Assembly: GCA_965214525.1 (NCBI GenBank)
Contig: OZ243959.1
Location: 1,860,001-1,924,000 of the forward strand
Length of the DNA: 64,000 nucleotides
Direction of reading: 5' to 3'
From: Qipengyuania_B sp965214525
GTDB taxonomy: Bacteria > Pseudomonadota > Alphaproteobacteria > Sphingomonadales > Sphingomonadaceae
Shown: piece by piece, positions 17,748-26,302 of the stretch
Numbering within the stretch: the stretch's first letter is position 1
Layout of the letters: every line of letters begins with the position of its first letter
Translations under genes and position numbers: made by a program
Notes under the pieces: model-generated
Told to the model about the DNA's origin: nothing
Databases searched by the model: none
What the model saw: only the letters and a program-made list of their open reading frames with translations

Positions 17748-18330
17748 GGCGCTTCTCGTCGCGGCCCTGTTGATGGCCGCGATGCCGGGGCCATTGGCGG
17801 CGCAACCCATCAAGCTCGAACTGCCGGCAGAGCCGGAAACCCCTCCGACTATGATCCTGCTTTCGCCCGGAACGAGCATTGCTGCGCGCACTGCCGACGA
17901 GATCAGCAGCAAGCTGCAGCGCAAGGGCGATCTCGTGCGGCTGATCGTGGCCGAGGACACCTTGGTGGACGATCACATCGTCGTTCCGAAGGGCACGCCT
18001 ATCGTCGCCGAGGTGACGCTGGCGCAAGAGAAGGGCACGATGGGTCAAGCGGGCGCTTTGGCGGCGCGGCTGCTTTATCTGGACCTGCCTTCGGGGCCGG
18101 TGCGGCTGTCGGGCGAACTGGGCACGCGCGGGCGCGATAAAAGCGAGCTGGCCGTTGCGGCAACCGCCTTGGTCAGCGGGTTTGCCTTCCTTATCGAAGG
18201 CAAGAATGCGGTTATCCCCGCCGGGACGCAGGTTACCGCGACCCTCGACCGTGAAGCGCGCGTTCCGGTGGCTGCGTCAACATTTCAAGCGGCTGCGTCG
18301 CCGGTCTCGTCCGAAGCGTCCAGCCCATAG
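17737..18330 (+). CDS. Secreted protein of unknown function (second of a tandem pair)
   Basis: 197 residues from ATG 17737; an in-frame TTG at 17731 is less likely. It has a signal peptide (LLVAALLMAAMPGPLAAQP). The mature part has SPGTSIAARTADEISSKLQ, PKGTPIVAEVTLAQE, GTMGQAGALAARLLYLDL and NAVIPAGTQVTATLDRE, matching the upstream protein block for block. An added hydrophobic stretch (VAATALVSGFAFLIEG) replaces LGVLAMGPLGLFAKG. The 3' end overlaps the convergent lysC by 46 bases. Function unknown. Confidence 0.75.
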   Translation: MCGRALLVAALLMAAMPGPLAAQPIKLELPAEPETPPTMILLSPGTSIAARTADEISSKLQRKGDLVRLIVAEDTLVDDHIVVPKGTPIVAEVTLAQEKGTMGQAGALAARLLYLDLPSGPVRLSGELGTRGRDKSELAVAATALVSGFAFLIEGKNAVIPAGTQVTATLDREARVPVAASTFQAAASPVSSEASSP

Positions 18331-19589
18331 GCGGTATGGAGGACGCGGACGGCCAGCTCCGTCTCGTCCTCGTCGATCATCACGCTGACCTTGATCTCCG
18401 ACGTGGTGATCGCCTGGATGTTGATGCCGCGCTCCGCCAGCGCCTTGAACATCGTGGCCGCGACGCCCGCATGACTCTTCATGCCCACGCCCACCACGCT
18501 GATCTTCGCGATATTGCGATCGGTGATGATCCGGTTGAAGCCGATCTCCTCGCGCCGATCCTCCAGCAGCGCTTGCGCACGCGGCAGGTCAGTCTGCGGC
18601 ACGGTGAAGGTTACGTCCGTCTCACCCTTGTCGCGCCCGACATTCTGGATGATCATGTCGACATTGATGCTCGTCGCAGCCAGCGGCTCGAAGATATGGG
18701 CCACCGCTCCGGGTCTGTCTGGCACGCGGGTGAGGATGATCTTCGCCTCGTTCTTGTCGTGCGCGATCCCGGTGACAAACTGGCGTTCCATCTGTTTCTC
18801 CTCGATCAACTGTTCCATTTCCGCTTCCGACACGATCAACGTTCCGGGCAGGTCGTCCGCCGCAGACGCGTGGTCATCGACGAAGCTGGACAAGACCTGC
18901 ACCCGAACGCCTGCGCGCATGGCCAGGCCGACGGATCGGGTCTGCAGTACCTTGGCACCTACGCTCGCCAGCTCCAGCATCTCCTCGTAGGTCACCGCCT
19001 TCAGCTTGCGCGCCTTGGCCACGATGCGCGGATCGGTGGTGTAGACGCCGTCCACGTCGGTATAGATATCGCATCGGTCGGCCCCGATCGCCGCGGCTAC
19101 GGCAACGGCAGAGGTGTCGGATCCGCCCCGGCCCATCGTGGTTATCCGGCCCTCTTGCGACAAGCCTTGGAAACCGGGGATGACGGCGATCTCGCCGCGC
19201 TCCAGCGCCGCCACCAGATCGTCCGCCGCCACATCGTCGATCTTGGCATTGGCATGCGATTCCACAGTGCGAACGGGCACTTGCCAGCCCAACCAGCTGC
19301 GTGCCGGGCACCCCATCGATTGCAGGGTCAGCGCCAGCAGGCCGCTGGTCACCTGCTCTCCGCTGGAAACCACGACATCGTACTCAGCCGGATCGTACAA
19401 CGCGTTGGCCTCGCGGCAGAAGTTCACCAGCCGGTCCGTTTCGCCGGCCATCGCGCTAACGACCACCGCCACCTCGTCCCGCTCCCCGTCCCTACGCGCC
19501 TGCTGCTTGCGTACGAGATTGGCCACGCGCCGAATGCGTTCGGTACCCGCCATCGATGTGCCGCCGAATTTCATCACGATACGGGCCAC
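18285..19589 (-). CDS. lysC: Aspartate kinase
   Basis: 434 residues. It phosphorylates aspartate, the first step to lysine, threonine, methionine and diaminopimelate. The N-terminal kinase domain has VMKFGGTSMAG, VVVSSGEQVTSGLLA, TMGRGGSDTSAVAVAAA and YTDVDGVYTTDPR. C-terminal ACT domains (about 260-425) carry GVAHIFEPLA-type and GVGMKSHAGVAATMFKALAE segments expected for end-product feedback. GTG 19589 is chosen because GGAG lies about 10 bases upstream and because homologues start just before this point; the frame is open to 19748 without support. The gene is divergent from ubiG (56 bases) and overlaps the convergent gene's tail. Confidence 0.95.
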   Translation of the reverse strand: MARIVMKFGGTSMAGTERIRRVANLVRKQQARRDGERDEVAVVVSAMAGETDRLVNFCREANALYDPAEYDVVVSSGEQVTSGLLALTLQSMGCPARSWLGWQVPVRTVESHANAKIDDVAADDLVAALERGEIAVIPGFQGLSQEGRITTMGRGGSDTSAVAVAAAIGADRCDIYTDVDGVYTTDPRIVAKARKLKAVTYEEMLELASVGAKVLQTRSVGLAMRAGVRVQVLSSFVDDHASAADDLPGTLIVSEAEMEQLIEEKQMERQFVTGIAHDKNEAKIILTRVPDRPGAVAHIFEPLAATSINVDMIIQNVGRDKGETDVTFTVPQTDLPRAQALLEDRREEIGFNRIITDRNIAKISVVGVGMKSHAGVAATMFKALAERGINIQAITTSEIKVSVMIDEDETELAVRVLHTAYGLDASDETGDAAA

Positions 19590-19645
19590 GGTGTCGATCT
19601 CTCCAAATGGTGGCGCTGGCTTGCGTCCGCTGTTAAAGTCAGGCG

Positions 19646-20461
19646 ATGATCGATGCAACAGCACCGCGGGCAGGCGTCCGGCGGACCATTTCTCGCTCCG
19701 CCCCCAGACCGGACCTTGCCCGACCCGGAACCGGCGATGGCGCCCCAACCATCCGCCCGGACGAAGCAGCGCATTTCGGCAGGCTGGCGCAGGATTGGTG
19801 GAACCCCGCCGGCTCGTCCAGGATGCTCCACCGGCTAAACCCTGTGCGCCTTGCTTACCTGCGCGAGGCTGTCGACCTGCATTGGGCGGGGGACATCGAC
19901 AAGCGCAAGCCGCTTTCAGGCAAGGCAGCGCTCGATGTCGGATGCGGGGCGGGTTTGCTGTGCGAGCCGTTGACCCGCCTTGGCGCGGAGGTGACCGGCG
20001 TCGATGCCGCTCCGCAGAACATCGCAGCAGCGGCCGTCCATGCCGAGGCGATGGGGTTCGATATCCGCTACATGGCCGGTGAGCTGTCGCAATGCGACCT
20101 CGGCAAGTTCGATCTCGTCACCTGTCTTGAAGTGATCGAACATGTATCCGACAAGCGCCGGTTCCTGCATCACCTCGTCAACCGGCTGGAACCCGATGGC
20201 TTGCTGGTCATGTCCACCCCCAACCGCACCCCGCGATCGCGCCTGCTGCTCGTCGGCGCTGCCGAGGTGACGGGGATGATCCCGCGCGGCACGCACGACT
20301 GGAACAGTTTCATCACGCCGGACGAGCTTGCCGAGTTGCTGATCGAGCAGGGGCTGGAGATAAAGGGCCTGCGCGGGATCGCCTATCGGCCGGACAGGGG
20401 CTTGCACCTATCGTCCGACCTGTCGCTGAACTATATCTTCATGGCGCGGTTTCGCCGCTGA
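19646..20461 (+). CDS. ubiG: Ubiquinone biosynthesis O-methyltransferase
   Basis: 271 residues. SAM-dependent enzyme that makes both O-methylations of the ubiquinone ring. The family signature FGRLAQDWWNPAG is near residue 44, with HRLNPVRLAYLRE, SAM motif I ALDVGCGAGLLCEPL near 93, VTGVDAA, and motif FDLVTCLEVIEHV near 154. The first 40 residues are poorly conserved and basic, so the true start may be later. It is divergent from lysC and followed 15 bases later by an AI-2E-type transporter gene. Confidence 0.93.
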   Translation: MIDATAPRAGVRRTISRSAPRPDLARPGTGDGAPTIRPDEAAHFGRLAQDWWNPAGSSRMLHRLNPVRLAYLREAVDLHWAGDIDKRKPLSGKAALDVGCGAGLLCEPLTRLGAEVTGVDAAPQNIAAAAVHAEAMGFDIRYMAGELSQCDLGKFDLVTCLEVIEHVSDKRRFLHHLVNRLEPDGLLVMSTPNRTPRSRLLLVGAAEVTGMIPRGTHDWNSFITPDELAELLIEQGLEIKGLRGIAYRPDRGLHLSSDLSLNYIFMARFRR

Positions 20462-20476
20462 ACGCCGCGAGCGCCA

Positions 20477-21529
20477 ATGCCTTTCCTGCACCCCCCCGAG
20501 GAAGACGAGCGGTATCTGCGGCGGCTGTTCCAGCTCGTTGCGGTGATCTTCATCGTCACCATCATCGTGCTGACGCAGAACCTGTTGCTGCTGGCGTTCG
20601 GAGCTTTGCTGATCGCGCTGCTACTGTGCGTCATTACCGATTTCTTCATGCGGACCCTGGCGCTGACGCGTTCGCTGGCCTTGATGGCGGCGACATGCGT
20701 GTTCCTTGGCGCGCTGGGCCTGATCGGGTACCTGTTCTACACCGAACTCGCCTTTCAGGCGGAGACGTTGGCGGAGCGGCTGCCGCGCGCTTGGGAGGAT
20801 ATGCAACGCACCCTGCACGATGGCACGATCGGCCAATTGCTGCTCAACTCCCTGCAATCGCGCGGCACAGTCACCTGGTTGACGAACGAGGCGCGGGCGA
20901 TCGTGGCGGGCATCGCGGTGGTGCTGTTCAATTTTCTCATCGTGCTGTCCGCGTCCGTCTTCTTCGCCGCCGATCCGGCGCGCTACCGCAACGGCCTCGC
21001 GCTCCTCGCGCCGCACCGGTATCGCCAGATGACCACGGAATCGCTGTCGGAAATCGGCACGGCGCTCAAGCTGTGGCTGATCACGCAATCGATCTCGATG
21101 GTGGTCATGGGCGGCTTGTTCACGCTGGGCCTGTGGCTGTCCGGTGTGCCCGCCTATGGAGCGCTGGGGGTGCTGGGCGGACTGTCCGAATTCATTCCCT
21201 ATGTCGGCCCCATCCTGGCGATGATTCCAGCCCTTCTGCTTGCCTTTGCAGGCGAGGGATCGCTCACCGGCGTCCTGCTCACCTACTTCATCGCGCGGAT
21301 CATCCAGATGAACGTGATCACACCCTACGTCACGGGCCGGGTCGTGTCCGTACCGCCCGGCTATTACATCTTCCTGATCCTCGCTGCCGGATACATATTC
21401 GGAACGTTCGGGTTGTTCTTCTCGGGGCCGCTGGCAATTCTGATCTACACCGCCTGGCTCAAATTGTATTCGCGCGAGACATTGGGTGACGAGGTCGAAT
21501 TGCCCAGCGAACATGCGGATCGGGGATGA
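20477..21529 (+). CDS. AI-2E family (PerM/TqsA-type) transporter
   Basis: 350 residues, strongly hydrophobic with about eight membrane helices: LFQLVAVIFIVTIIVLTQN, LLLLAFGALLIALLLCVITD, then a soluble segment (FQAETLAERLPRAWEDM), and a late cluster including GVLGGLSEFIPYVGPILAM, a typical family stretch, with VSVPPGYYIFLILAAGYIFG after it. Members export small molecules or sodium; the substrate cannot be told here. It lies 15 bases after ubiG, likely one transcript, and converges with glpQ. Confidence 0.88.
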   Translation: MPFLHPPEEDERYLRRLFQLVAVIFIVTIIVLTQNLLLLAFGALLIALLLCVITDFFMRTLALTRSLALMAATCVFLGALGLIGYLFYTELAFQAETLAERLPRAWEDMQRTLHDGTIGQLLLNSLQSRGTVTWLTNEARAIVAGIAVVLFNFLIVLSASVFFAADPARYRNGLALLAPHRYRQMTTESLSEIGTALKLWLITQSISMVVMGGLFTLGLWLSGVPAYGALGVLGGLSEFIPYVGPILAMIPALLLAFAGEGSLTGVLLTYFIARIIQMNVITPYVTGRVVSVPPGYYIFLILAAGYIFGTFGLFFSGPLAILIYTAWLKLYSRETLGDEVELPSEHADRG

Positions 21530-21533
21530 CCGT

Positions 21534-22580
21534 TCAGTCAGCCATCGCCTTGGCGGCCAGGGCCGGATCGTCTGTGAATACACCATCCACCCCGGCACGT
21601 TCCAGTGCCTGCCACATGCGCGCATAGTCGCCGGTTGCCGCCTCGCCGCCGGTTGATTGAAACAGCGGCGCGAGGAAGGCGTTCTCCTTGCGCAAGGTCC
21701 AACCATGCACTTGCAGGCCCGCCGCATGAGCCCGTTCGACCAGTCCGGTCGGTACGCCGTCGTCGCCCAGCACCAGCCGCAGGTCCGCGCCGATCGCATC
21801 GGCATAGGCCGCGATCTCGGTCAGGCCGGATGGTGTCAGCATCTCCGCATAGCTTTGTCCCGACACATCCGCCGGACCGCCCAGCAGGGCCACCAATTGC
21901 ACCAGTCGCACATCGCTCAAGCGGTCGAAGCGCTTGAGCGGTTCGATCTCGAAACACTGGACGAAGATCGGATCGTCGGCGCTGGTATATCCCGCCGCCT
22001 CCAGTTCCAGCGCGAGCAGATCGACGACGTCGATGCCTTCCTGCTGCAACAGGAAGCCGGGATGTTTTAATTCAGGATAGATACCGATCCGCCGCCCGCT
22101 CTCCGCTTCCTTCGCCCGCACCAGCGCGATAATCTCCTTGAAGGTGGGCACCGTATAAAGACCGTCAAAGCGTGCGTTCGCCGCACGCAATTGCGGCAGC
22201 CGTTCGCGCGCACGCAGGGTTCTGAGTTCCGCCAAGGTGAAGTCTTCCGCGAACCATCCGCTGACCAGTTCGCCATCGATTGTCTTGCTGCGTTGCCGGT
22301 CGGCGAACTGTTCACGCGAAGCGACGTCGGTCGTTCCCGATATCTCGTTCTCGTGCCGCGCGATCAGCACGCCATCCTTCGTAACGACCAGATCCGGCTC
22401 GATATAGTCCGCCCCCTGGTCGATCGCGCGTTCGTACGCGGCCAGCGTATGCTCGGGCCGTTCCCCGCTTGCCCCGCGATGCGCGATGATCAGCATATCG
22501 TCCTCCGCCTGAATAGGGCTGACCATTCCCATTGCCAGCAATCCGGCAGCAAGCAATCTTAGCAAAGCGCATTCTCCCAT
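21534..22580 (-). CDS. glpQ: Glycerophosphodiester phosphodiesterase, secreted
   Basis: 348 residues. It hydrolyses glycerophosphodiesters to glycerol-3-phosphate and an alcohol. It has a signal peptide (LLRLLAAGLLAMGMVSPIQA) and a TIM-barrel catalytic core: IAHRGASGERPEHTLAAY (catalytic His, Glu nearby), ADYIEPDLVVTKDGVLIARHE (metal-binding E-x-D and second His) and a later GIYPELKHPG. The length and the long inserts match the periplasmic GlpQ class rather than the short cytoplasmic UgpQ. It overlaps the upstream Spx/ArsC-like gene by 22 bases. Confidence 0.92.
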   Translation of the reverse strand: MGECALLRLLAAGLLAMGMVSPIQAEDDMLIIAHRGASGERPEHTLAAYERAIDQGADYIEPDLVVTKDGVLIARHENEISGTTDVASREQFADRQRSKTIDGELVSGWFAEDFTLAELRTLRARERLPQLRAANARFDGLYTVPTFKEIIALVRAKEAESGRRIGIYPELKHPGFLLQQEGIDVVDLLALELEAAGYTSADDPIFVQCFEIEPLKRFDRLSDVRLVQLVALLGGPADVSGQSYAEMLTPSGLTEIAAYADAIGADLRLVLGDDGVPTGLVERAHAAGLQVHGWTLRKENAFLAPLFQSTGGEAATGDYARMWQALERAGVDGVFTDDPALAAKAMAD

Positions 22581-22915
22581 TCGCTTTCGTTGAACCCGAT
22601 CAGCACGCGGCCCTCAATCTCCAGCACCGGCCGTTTGATGAGGGTCGGATGTTGCATCATCAAGGCAAGCGCGGTGTCGCGATCCTGAACGGCCTGTTCC
22701 TTGTCGCTACTTTCGAATTTGCGAAAGGTGTTGCTGCGCTTGTTGAGCAGCGAGTGCCAGCCAGCGTCCGCTGCCCAGCGCGCGAGCATGTCCGGCGTCA
22801 CGCCATCGGCACGCAAGTCGTGAAAGCCATGGTCGATGCCGTTGGCGTCGAGCCATCTGCGCGCCTTCTTCACCGTGTCGCAGTTGGGTATTCCATACAC
22901 TCTAATCTCAGCCAT
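22559..22915 (-). CDS. ArsC/Spx-family thioredoxin-fold protein (YffB type)
   Basis: 118 residues. A thioredoxin-like protein with the Spx/YffB signature: VYGIPNCDTVKKARRWLD (single conserved Cys of NCDT), FHDLRADG, LLNKRSNTFRKF and LIKRPVLEIEGRVLIGF (the R-P pair binding thiolate substrates). The YffB subgroup is thought to be glutathione-dependent rather than a true arsenate reductase, so a reductase role is likely but the substrate is unknown. Its end overlaps glpQ by 22 bases, suggesting co-transcription. Confidence 0.88.
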   Translation of the reverse strand: MAEIRVYGIPNCDTVKKARRWLDANGIDHGFHDLRADGVTPDMLARWAADAGWHSLLNKRSNTFRKFESSDKEQAVQDRDTALALMMQHPTLIKRPVLEIEGRVLIGFNESEWENALC

Positions 22916-23104
22916 GGCTTTCTAGGCTCCACGTCTTCCATCTATCCAAATACCCGGCAAACTAGTCTGCTTCGCTTGTCCTTCGCAGGAAAGTGTCCTT
23001 GATCATGACCCGACTGAAAAGCGAAATTGTTCCATGCCTGCATACGATAATTTGCAAGCAGGAAGGGCGGTGGTAGTCTGAAGATGAAGGCGATAGGGGT
23101 TCGT

Positions 23105-24229
23105 ATGTTGAAGCTGTCAGACGTAATTGTTTTCGTAATATTGATGGCTGGATTGCAACATGCTGTGCCTCTCGCAGCGCAAGCTTCAAGCGATCATGCC
23201 GTTCTATCAGACTCCGATGGTGAACCGATCGTGATCGGTTCCGCGCATCGCATTTCGTCGAGCGTCTATGGCGATGAGCAGCTTCTTACTGTCCGGCTCC
23301 CAAGGGGATACCACGACAATCCGGATCGGAGCTATCCGGTCGTATTCTCTGTCGACGGCGGACCCGATCAGGATTTCGAACTGCTTTCCGGCATCGCTGC
23401 CGAGGCCGAGTTCTCAACGAGCTTCGAACCGTTCATCCTTATCGGCGTCCAGACCAAGGATCGGTATAGTCAACTGACGCCGGAATGGACGCGGCTCGAT
23501 CCGCACAGGCTGACCGATGCGTTCGGAGATCGTATAAAGCCTGGCGGCGCGGATCGCTTCCGGCGTTATCTTTCGGAGGACGTCATCCCCTGGGCCACGG
23601 GACGGTACCGAACGGGGCGCAAGGCGCTGACTTCGGTATCGCTTGGCGGGCTGTTCGTCATCGATACCTTTCTCGATCGGCCGGATATGTTCGACGACTA
23701 CATTGCCCTCACGCCGAGTGTATGGTGGGATGGCGGACGCGTCATGGATGAGGCGTCCGCCAAGCTCGCGCAGCACGGCCAATCAGACCGGCGCTTCTAC
23801 TTCACCATGGGCGACGAGGGTGTCGGCACGAAGAGCGGGCCTTGGCTGCAAACTCTGGTTGCCGCGTTTGAGACGAGCGCGCCTGAGGGCCTTAAATGGG
23901 CTTTCGTCGACCGGTCCGACAGCGAGGAGCACCGGACCATGGCGCTTACGGGATGGTTGGATGCCTTCCGGACTTTCTATCTGACGCCATCGCGCACCGG
24001 GATCCCGCTTTCACTCATCTACGAAAACTTTGAAACGCCCGCCTACACCGATCGCGCGCAGGCGAACATTGATGCTGGCACGTGCCGACATGAAATCGCA
24101 AGACCCCTAACCTTCGAGGAGAAGAACGCCGCTCCATCCGCTCATTATGGATTGTGCGTGCTGATGAAGCCGGGACAGCGAATAAGTGCGGGCAACTTCG
24201 AGCTGAGCGATTTCGGAATGGCGCAATAG
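23105..24229 (+). CDS. Secreted esterase (putative esterase/Fes-IroE family alpha/beta hydrolase)
   Basis: 374 residues from ATG 23105, which has AGGGG 5 bases upstream; an ATG at 23084 is in frame but unsupported. Signal peptide VIVFVILMAGLQHAVPLAAQ. The hydrolase body has YHDNPDRSYPVVFSVDGG, GVQTKDRYSQLTPEWTR, the nucleophile region TSVSLGGLFVID (Ser about 185), a Trp-rich SVWWDGG, and the terminal His in DSEEHRTMALTGW. This layout matches the esterase family that includes siderophore and enterobactin esterases; the natural substrate is not deducible. The C-terminal 70 residues are poorly conserved. Confidence 0.82.
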   Translation: MLKLSDVIVFVILMAGLQHAVPLAAQASSDHAVLSDSDGEPIVIGSAHRISSSVYGDEQLLTVRLPRGYHDNPDRSYPVVFSVDGGPDQDFELLSGIAAEAEFSTSFEPFILIGVQTKDRYSQLTPEWTRLDPHRLTDAFGDRIKPGGADRFRRYLSEDVIPWATGRYRTGRKALTSVSLGGLFVIDTFLDRPDMFDDYIALTPSVWWDGGRVMDEASAKLAQHGQSDRRFYFTMGDEGVGTKSGPWLQTLVAAFETSAPEGLKWAFVDRSDSEEHRTMALTGWLDAFRTFYLTPSRTGIPLSLIYENFETPAYTDRAQANIDAGTCRHEIARPLTFEEKNAAPSAHYGLCVLMKPGQRISAGNFELSDFGMAQ

Positions 24230-24421
24230 CTACCCAGGCGCGGCGAGATGTCGTTTGTTTTCCCGGCCTTCTGATCCGGTAATGCCTTTCCCTACCCTAC
24301 CCTTCCATAGCAGAAACTTTGCCGAAGATTTAGATGCTCCGATCCGCTAAACTCCGAACCGGTGCGGGAGCTTTTTGCCTTTCGCGAGCGTAGAGGGATC
24401 GCACACGAGAAAGGAATTACG

Positions 24422-24595
24422 ATGTTGAAACTCGCTGCTCTCGGAGCGATCGGTTATTTCGGCTACAACTACTACAAGAAAAACGGCAATCCGTTCGAGG
24501 ATCGCAGCGGGGGCGACGGTCGCAACGCTGTCGCCGGCGGTCCGATCGGAGCCGATGCGGTCGTTACCCGTAACCCGGACATGCCGCCGGTCTGA
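24422..24595 (+). CDS. Small membrane-associated protein of unknown function (57 residues)
   Basis: ATG 24422 has AAGGA 7 bases upstream. A short N-terminal hydrophobic helix (MLKLAALGAIGYFGYNYYKK) ends in lysines, then a Gly/Asp-rich tail ends GADAVVTRNPDMPPV. It resembles small single-helix proteins common in Sphingomonadales. The good ribosome site and clean reading frame support it as real. Function unknown. Confidence 0.7.
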   Translation: MLKLAALGAIGYFGYNYYKKNGNPFEDRSGGDGRNAVAGGPIGADAVVTRNPDMPPV

Positions 24596-24673
24596 CACAG
24601 CATCGTCCGCTCTTGCTGGGCTCGTCGACCCATAGCTTCCCAAAGCGGCGCTTCGACAGGCTCCGGGCGTGCG

Positions 24674-25147
24674 TCATGATGTGCCAGGCAAATGTGCGTC
24701 GGCGATGGCGACAGCGAGCGCATCCGCTGCATCCGGGCCATTGATCTCGACACCTGGAAGCAGCACGTTCAGCATAGCCTGAACCTGCGCCTTCTCGGCG
24801 CTTCCGGTGCCCACCACCGCTTTCTTGACCAGCCGCGCGGCATGTTCGCGCACCGGTAGGCCCGCCGTCCCGCAGGCCGCCAGCACCACGCCACGCGCCT
24901 GCGCCAGCTTGAGCGTGGATTGCGGGTTCTTGTTTAGAAACACTTCCTCGCACGCTGCCCGTTCAGGGCGGTACCGCGCTATGACGTCCGCCAGTTCGCG
25001 TTGCAGCGCAGCCAGTCGTGCGGGCATCGCGGTTTTCGCGTCAGTCGGTATCTGGCCGTTGGCGACATGGGACAATCGCGAACCCTTGGCACTTATCAAT
25101 CCCCATCCGGTGCAGGATAGCGAGGGGTCAAGGCCGAGGATCACCAT
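24674..25147 (-). CDS. ruvC: Holliday junction resolvase RuvC
   Basis: 157 residues from ATG 25147. Endonuclease that resolves Holliday junctions in the RuvABC complex. Acidic catalytic residues are visible: D7 in ILGLDPSLSCTGWG, E67/E68 in ACEEVFLNKNPQST, and the Asp pair in INGPDAADALAVAIADAH. The conserved TLKLAQARGVVLAA and VKKAVVGTGSAEKAQVQAM segments are intact. It lies directly after the DUF3147 gene and downstream of yebC, the usual YebC-RuvC neighbourhood. No ruvAB is in the window. Confidence 0.95.
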   Translation of the reverse strand: MVILGLDPSLSCTGWGLISAKGSRLSHVANGQIPTDAKTAMPARLAALQRELADVIARYRPERAACEEVFLNKNPQSTLKLAQARGVVLAACGTAGLPVREHAARLVKKAVVGTGSAEKAQVQAMLNVLLPGVEINGPDAADALAVAIADAHLPGTS

Positions 25148-25148
25148 C

Positions 25149-25502
25149 TCATATGTCGAGGCCCAGCCTGGGGCCAAGTTGCATCATCAACAAGTATAGT
25201 GCGACCGTCACGGTGCAGCCAATGCTCAGCGAGGCCCAGAACGGCATACCTCCACGCAGAAGATGGGGGATCAGCAGGAACATCGGCAGGCTCGGCAAGA
25301 CATACCAGAAAGTCGCCTGCGAATGGAGCGCCATATTATGCACATCGGGCCGTTCGTGCCACAGGAAGATCATGCCAAGCACCGATACCAGCGGGAGAGA
25401 GGCCACAATCGCCGCCGTGGCGGGCAGGCGTTTGCCGATTTCGGCAATGGCCGCGATCATCGCGCCTGCCAGCAGAGCTTTGGCGATAACGGTCCAGCTC
25501 AC
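25149..25502 (-). CDS. DUF3147-type small membrane protein
   Basis: 117 residues from GTG 25502, chosen because it overlaps the yebC stop as GTGA (4 bases), a sign of translational coupling. Four hydrophobic helices: VIAKALLAGAMIAAIAEIG, AAIVASLPLVSVLGMIFLW, FWYVLPSLPMFLLIPHLL, SLSIGCTVTVALYLLMM. The KRLPATAAIVASLPLVSVL stretch fits DUF3147. Function unknown. It ends 2 bases before the ruvC start codon, so yebC-DUF3147-ruvC is one operon. Confidence 0.82.
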   Translation of the reverse strand: MSWTVIAKALLAGAMIAAIAEIGKRLPATAAIVASLPLVSVLGMIFLWHERPDVHNMALHSQATFWYVLPSLPMFLLIPHLLRGGMPFWASLSIGCTVTVALYLLMMQLGPRLGLDI

Positions 25503-26245
25503 CCGCCGACCCGTTCCATCACCTCGTCGGAAATGTCGTAATTGCCCCACACGGTCTGCACGTCGTCATCATCGTCGAGCGCGTCGATCAACTTGAGCAG
25601 CGTGCCTGCATCCTTCTCGTCCATGTCGACGGTCAGGCTTGGTTTCCACGCCAGCTTCACCGTCTCCGCTTCGCCCAGCGCCTTTTCCAAGTCGGTCGCG
25701 ACCTGGTGCAGGTCGTCCGCCGCCGTCCAGATCTCGTGCCCATCCTCGGTCGAGGTGATGTCTTCGGCGCCAGCTTCCATTGCGGCTTCCAGCACCTTGT
25801 TCTCGCCCCCCGCGTCAGCCGGGTATAGGATGAAGCCGAGGCGTTCGAACCCGTGGGCGACCGAGCCGGACGCTCCCAGATTGCCGCCATTCTTGCTGAA
25901 CGCGGTGCGCACATTGGTGGCGGTGCGGTTGCGGTTGTCGGTCAACGCCTCGACGATGATCGCACTACCGCCCGGGCCATACCCTTCGTAGCGTACTTCC
26001 TCGTAATTCTCCTCGTCGCCGCCGCTCGCCTTGTCGATCGCCCGCTGGATGTTGTCCTTGGGCATGGACTGGCTCTTGGCCGCGTTCACCGCCAGTCGCA
26101 GCCGCGGGTTCATGTCGGGGTCTGGCGCGCCCATCTTCGCCGCCACGGTGATTTCGCGTGACAATTTGGAGAACAGGTTGGAGCGCTTCTTGTCCTGCGC
26201 GCCCTTCCTATGCATGATGTTCTTGAATTTGGAATGGCCGGCCAT
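25499..26245 (-). CDS. YebC/PmpR family transcription/translation regulator
   Basis: 248 residues. It starts with the family hallmark AGHSKFKNIMHRKGAQDKKR, then FSKLSREITVAAKMGAPDPD, MPKDNIQRAIDKASGGDEEN, YEGYGPGGSAIIVEALTDN and KNGGNLGASGSVAHGFERLG. Known members act as transcription regulators or, more recently described, as translation factors aiding ribosomes at polyproline stretches. It heads the yebC-DUF3147-ruvC operon. Confidence 0.95.
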   Translation of the reverse strand: MAGHSKFKNIMHRKGAQDKKRSNLFSKLSREITVAAKMGAPDPDMNPRLRLAVNAAKSQSMPKDNIQRAIDKASGGDEENYEEVRYEGYGPGGSAIIVEALTDNRNRTATNVRTAFSKNGGNLGASGSVAHGFERLGFILYPADAGGENKVLEAAMEAGAEDITSTEDGHEIWTAADDLHQVATDLEKALGEAETVKLAWKPSLTVDMDEKDAGTLLKLIDALDDDDDVQTVWGNYDISDEVMERVGG

Positions 26246-26302
26246 CTGCGTCCGCTCGTCTTACCTAGCTGTTTGAAACCACGAAGGGGCCGCAATAGCC
26301 GC

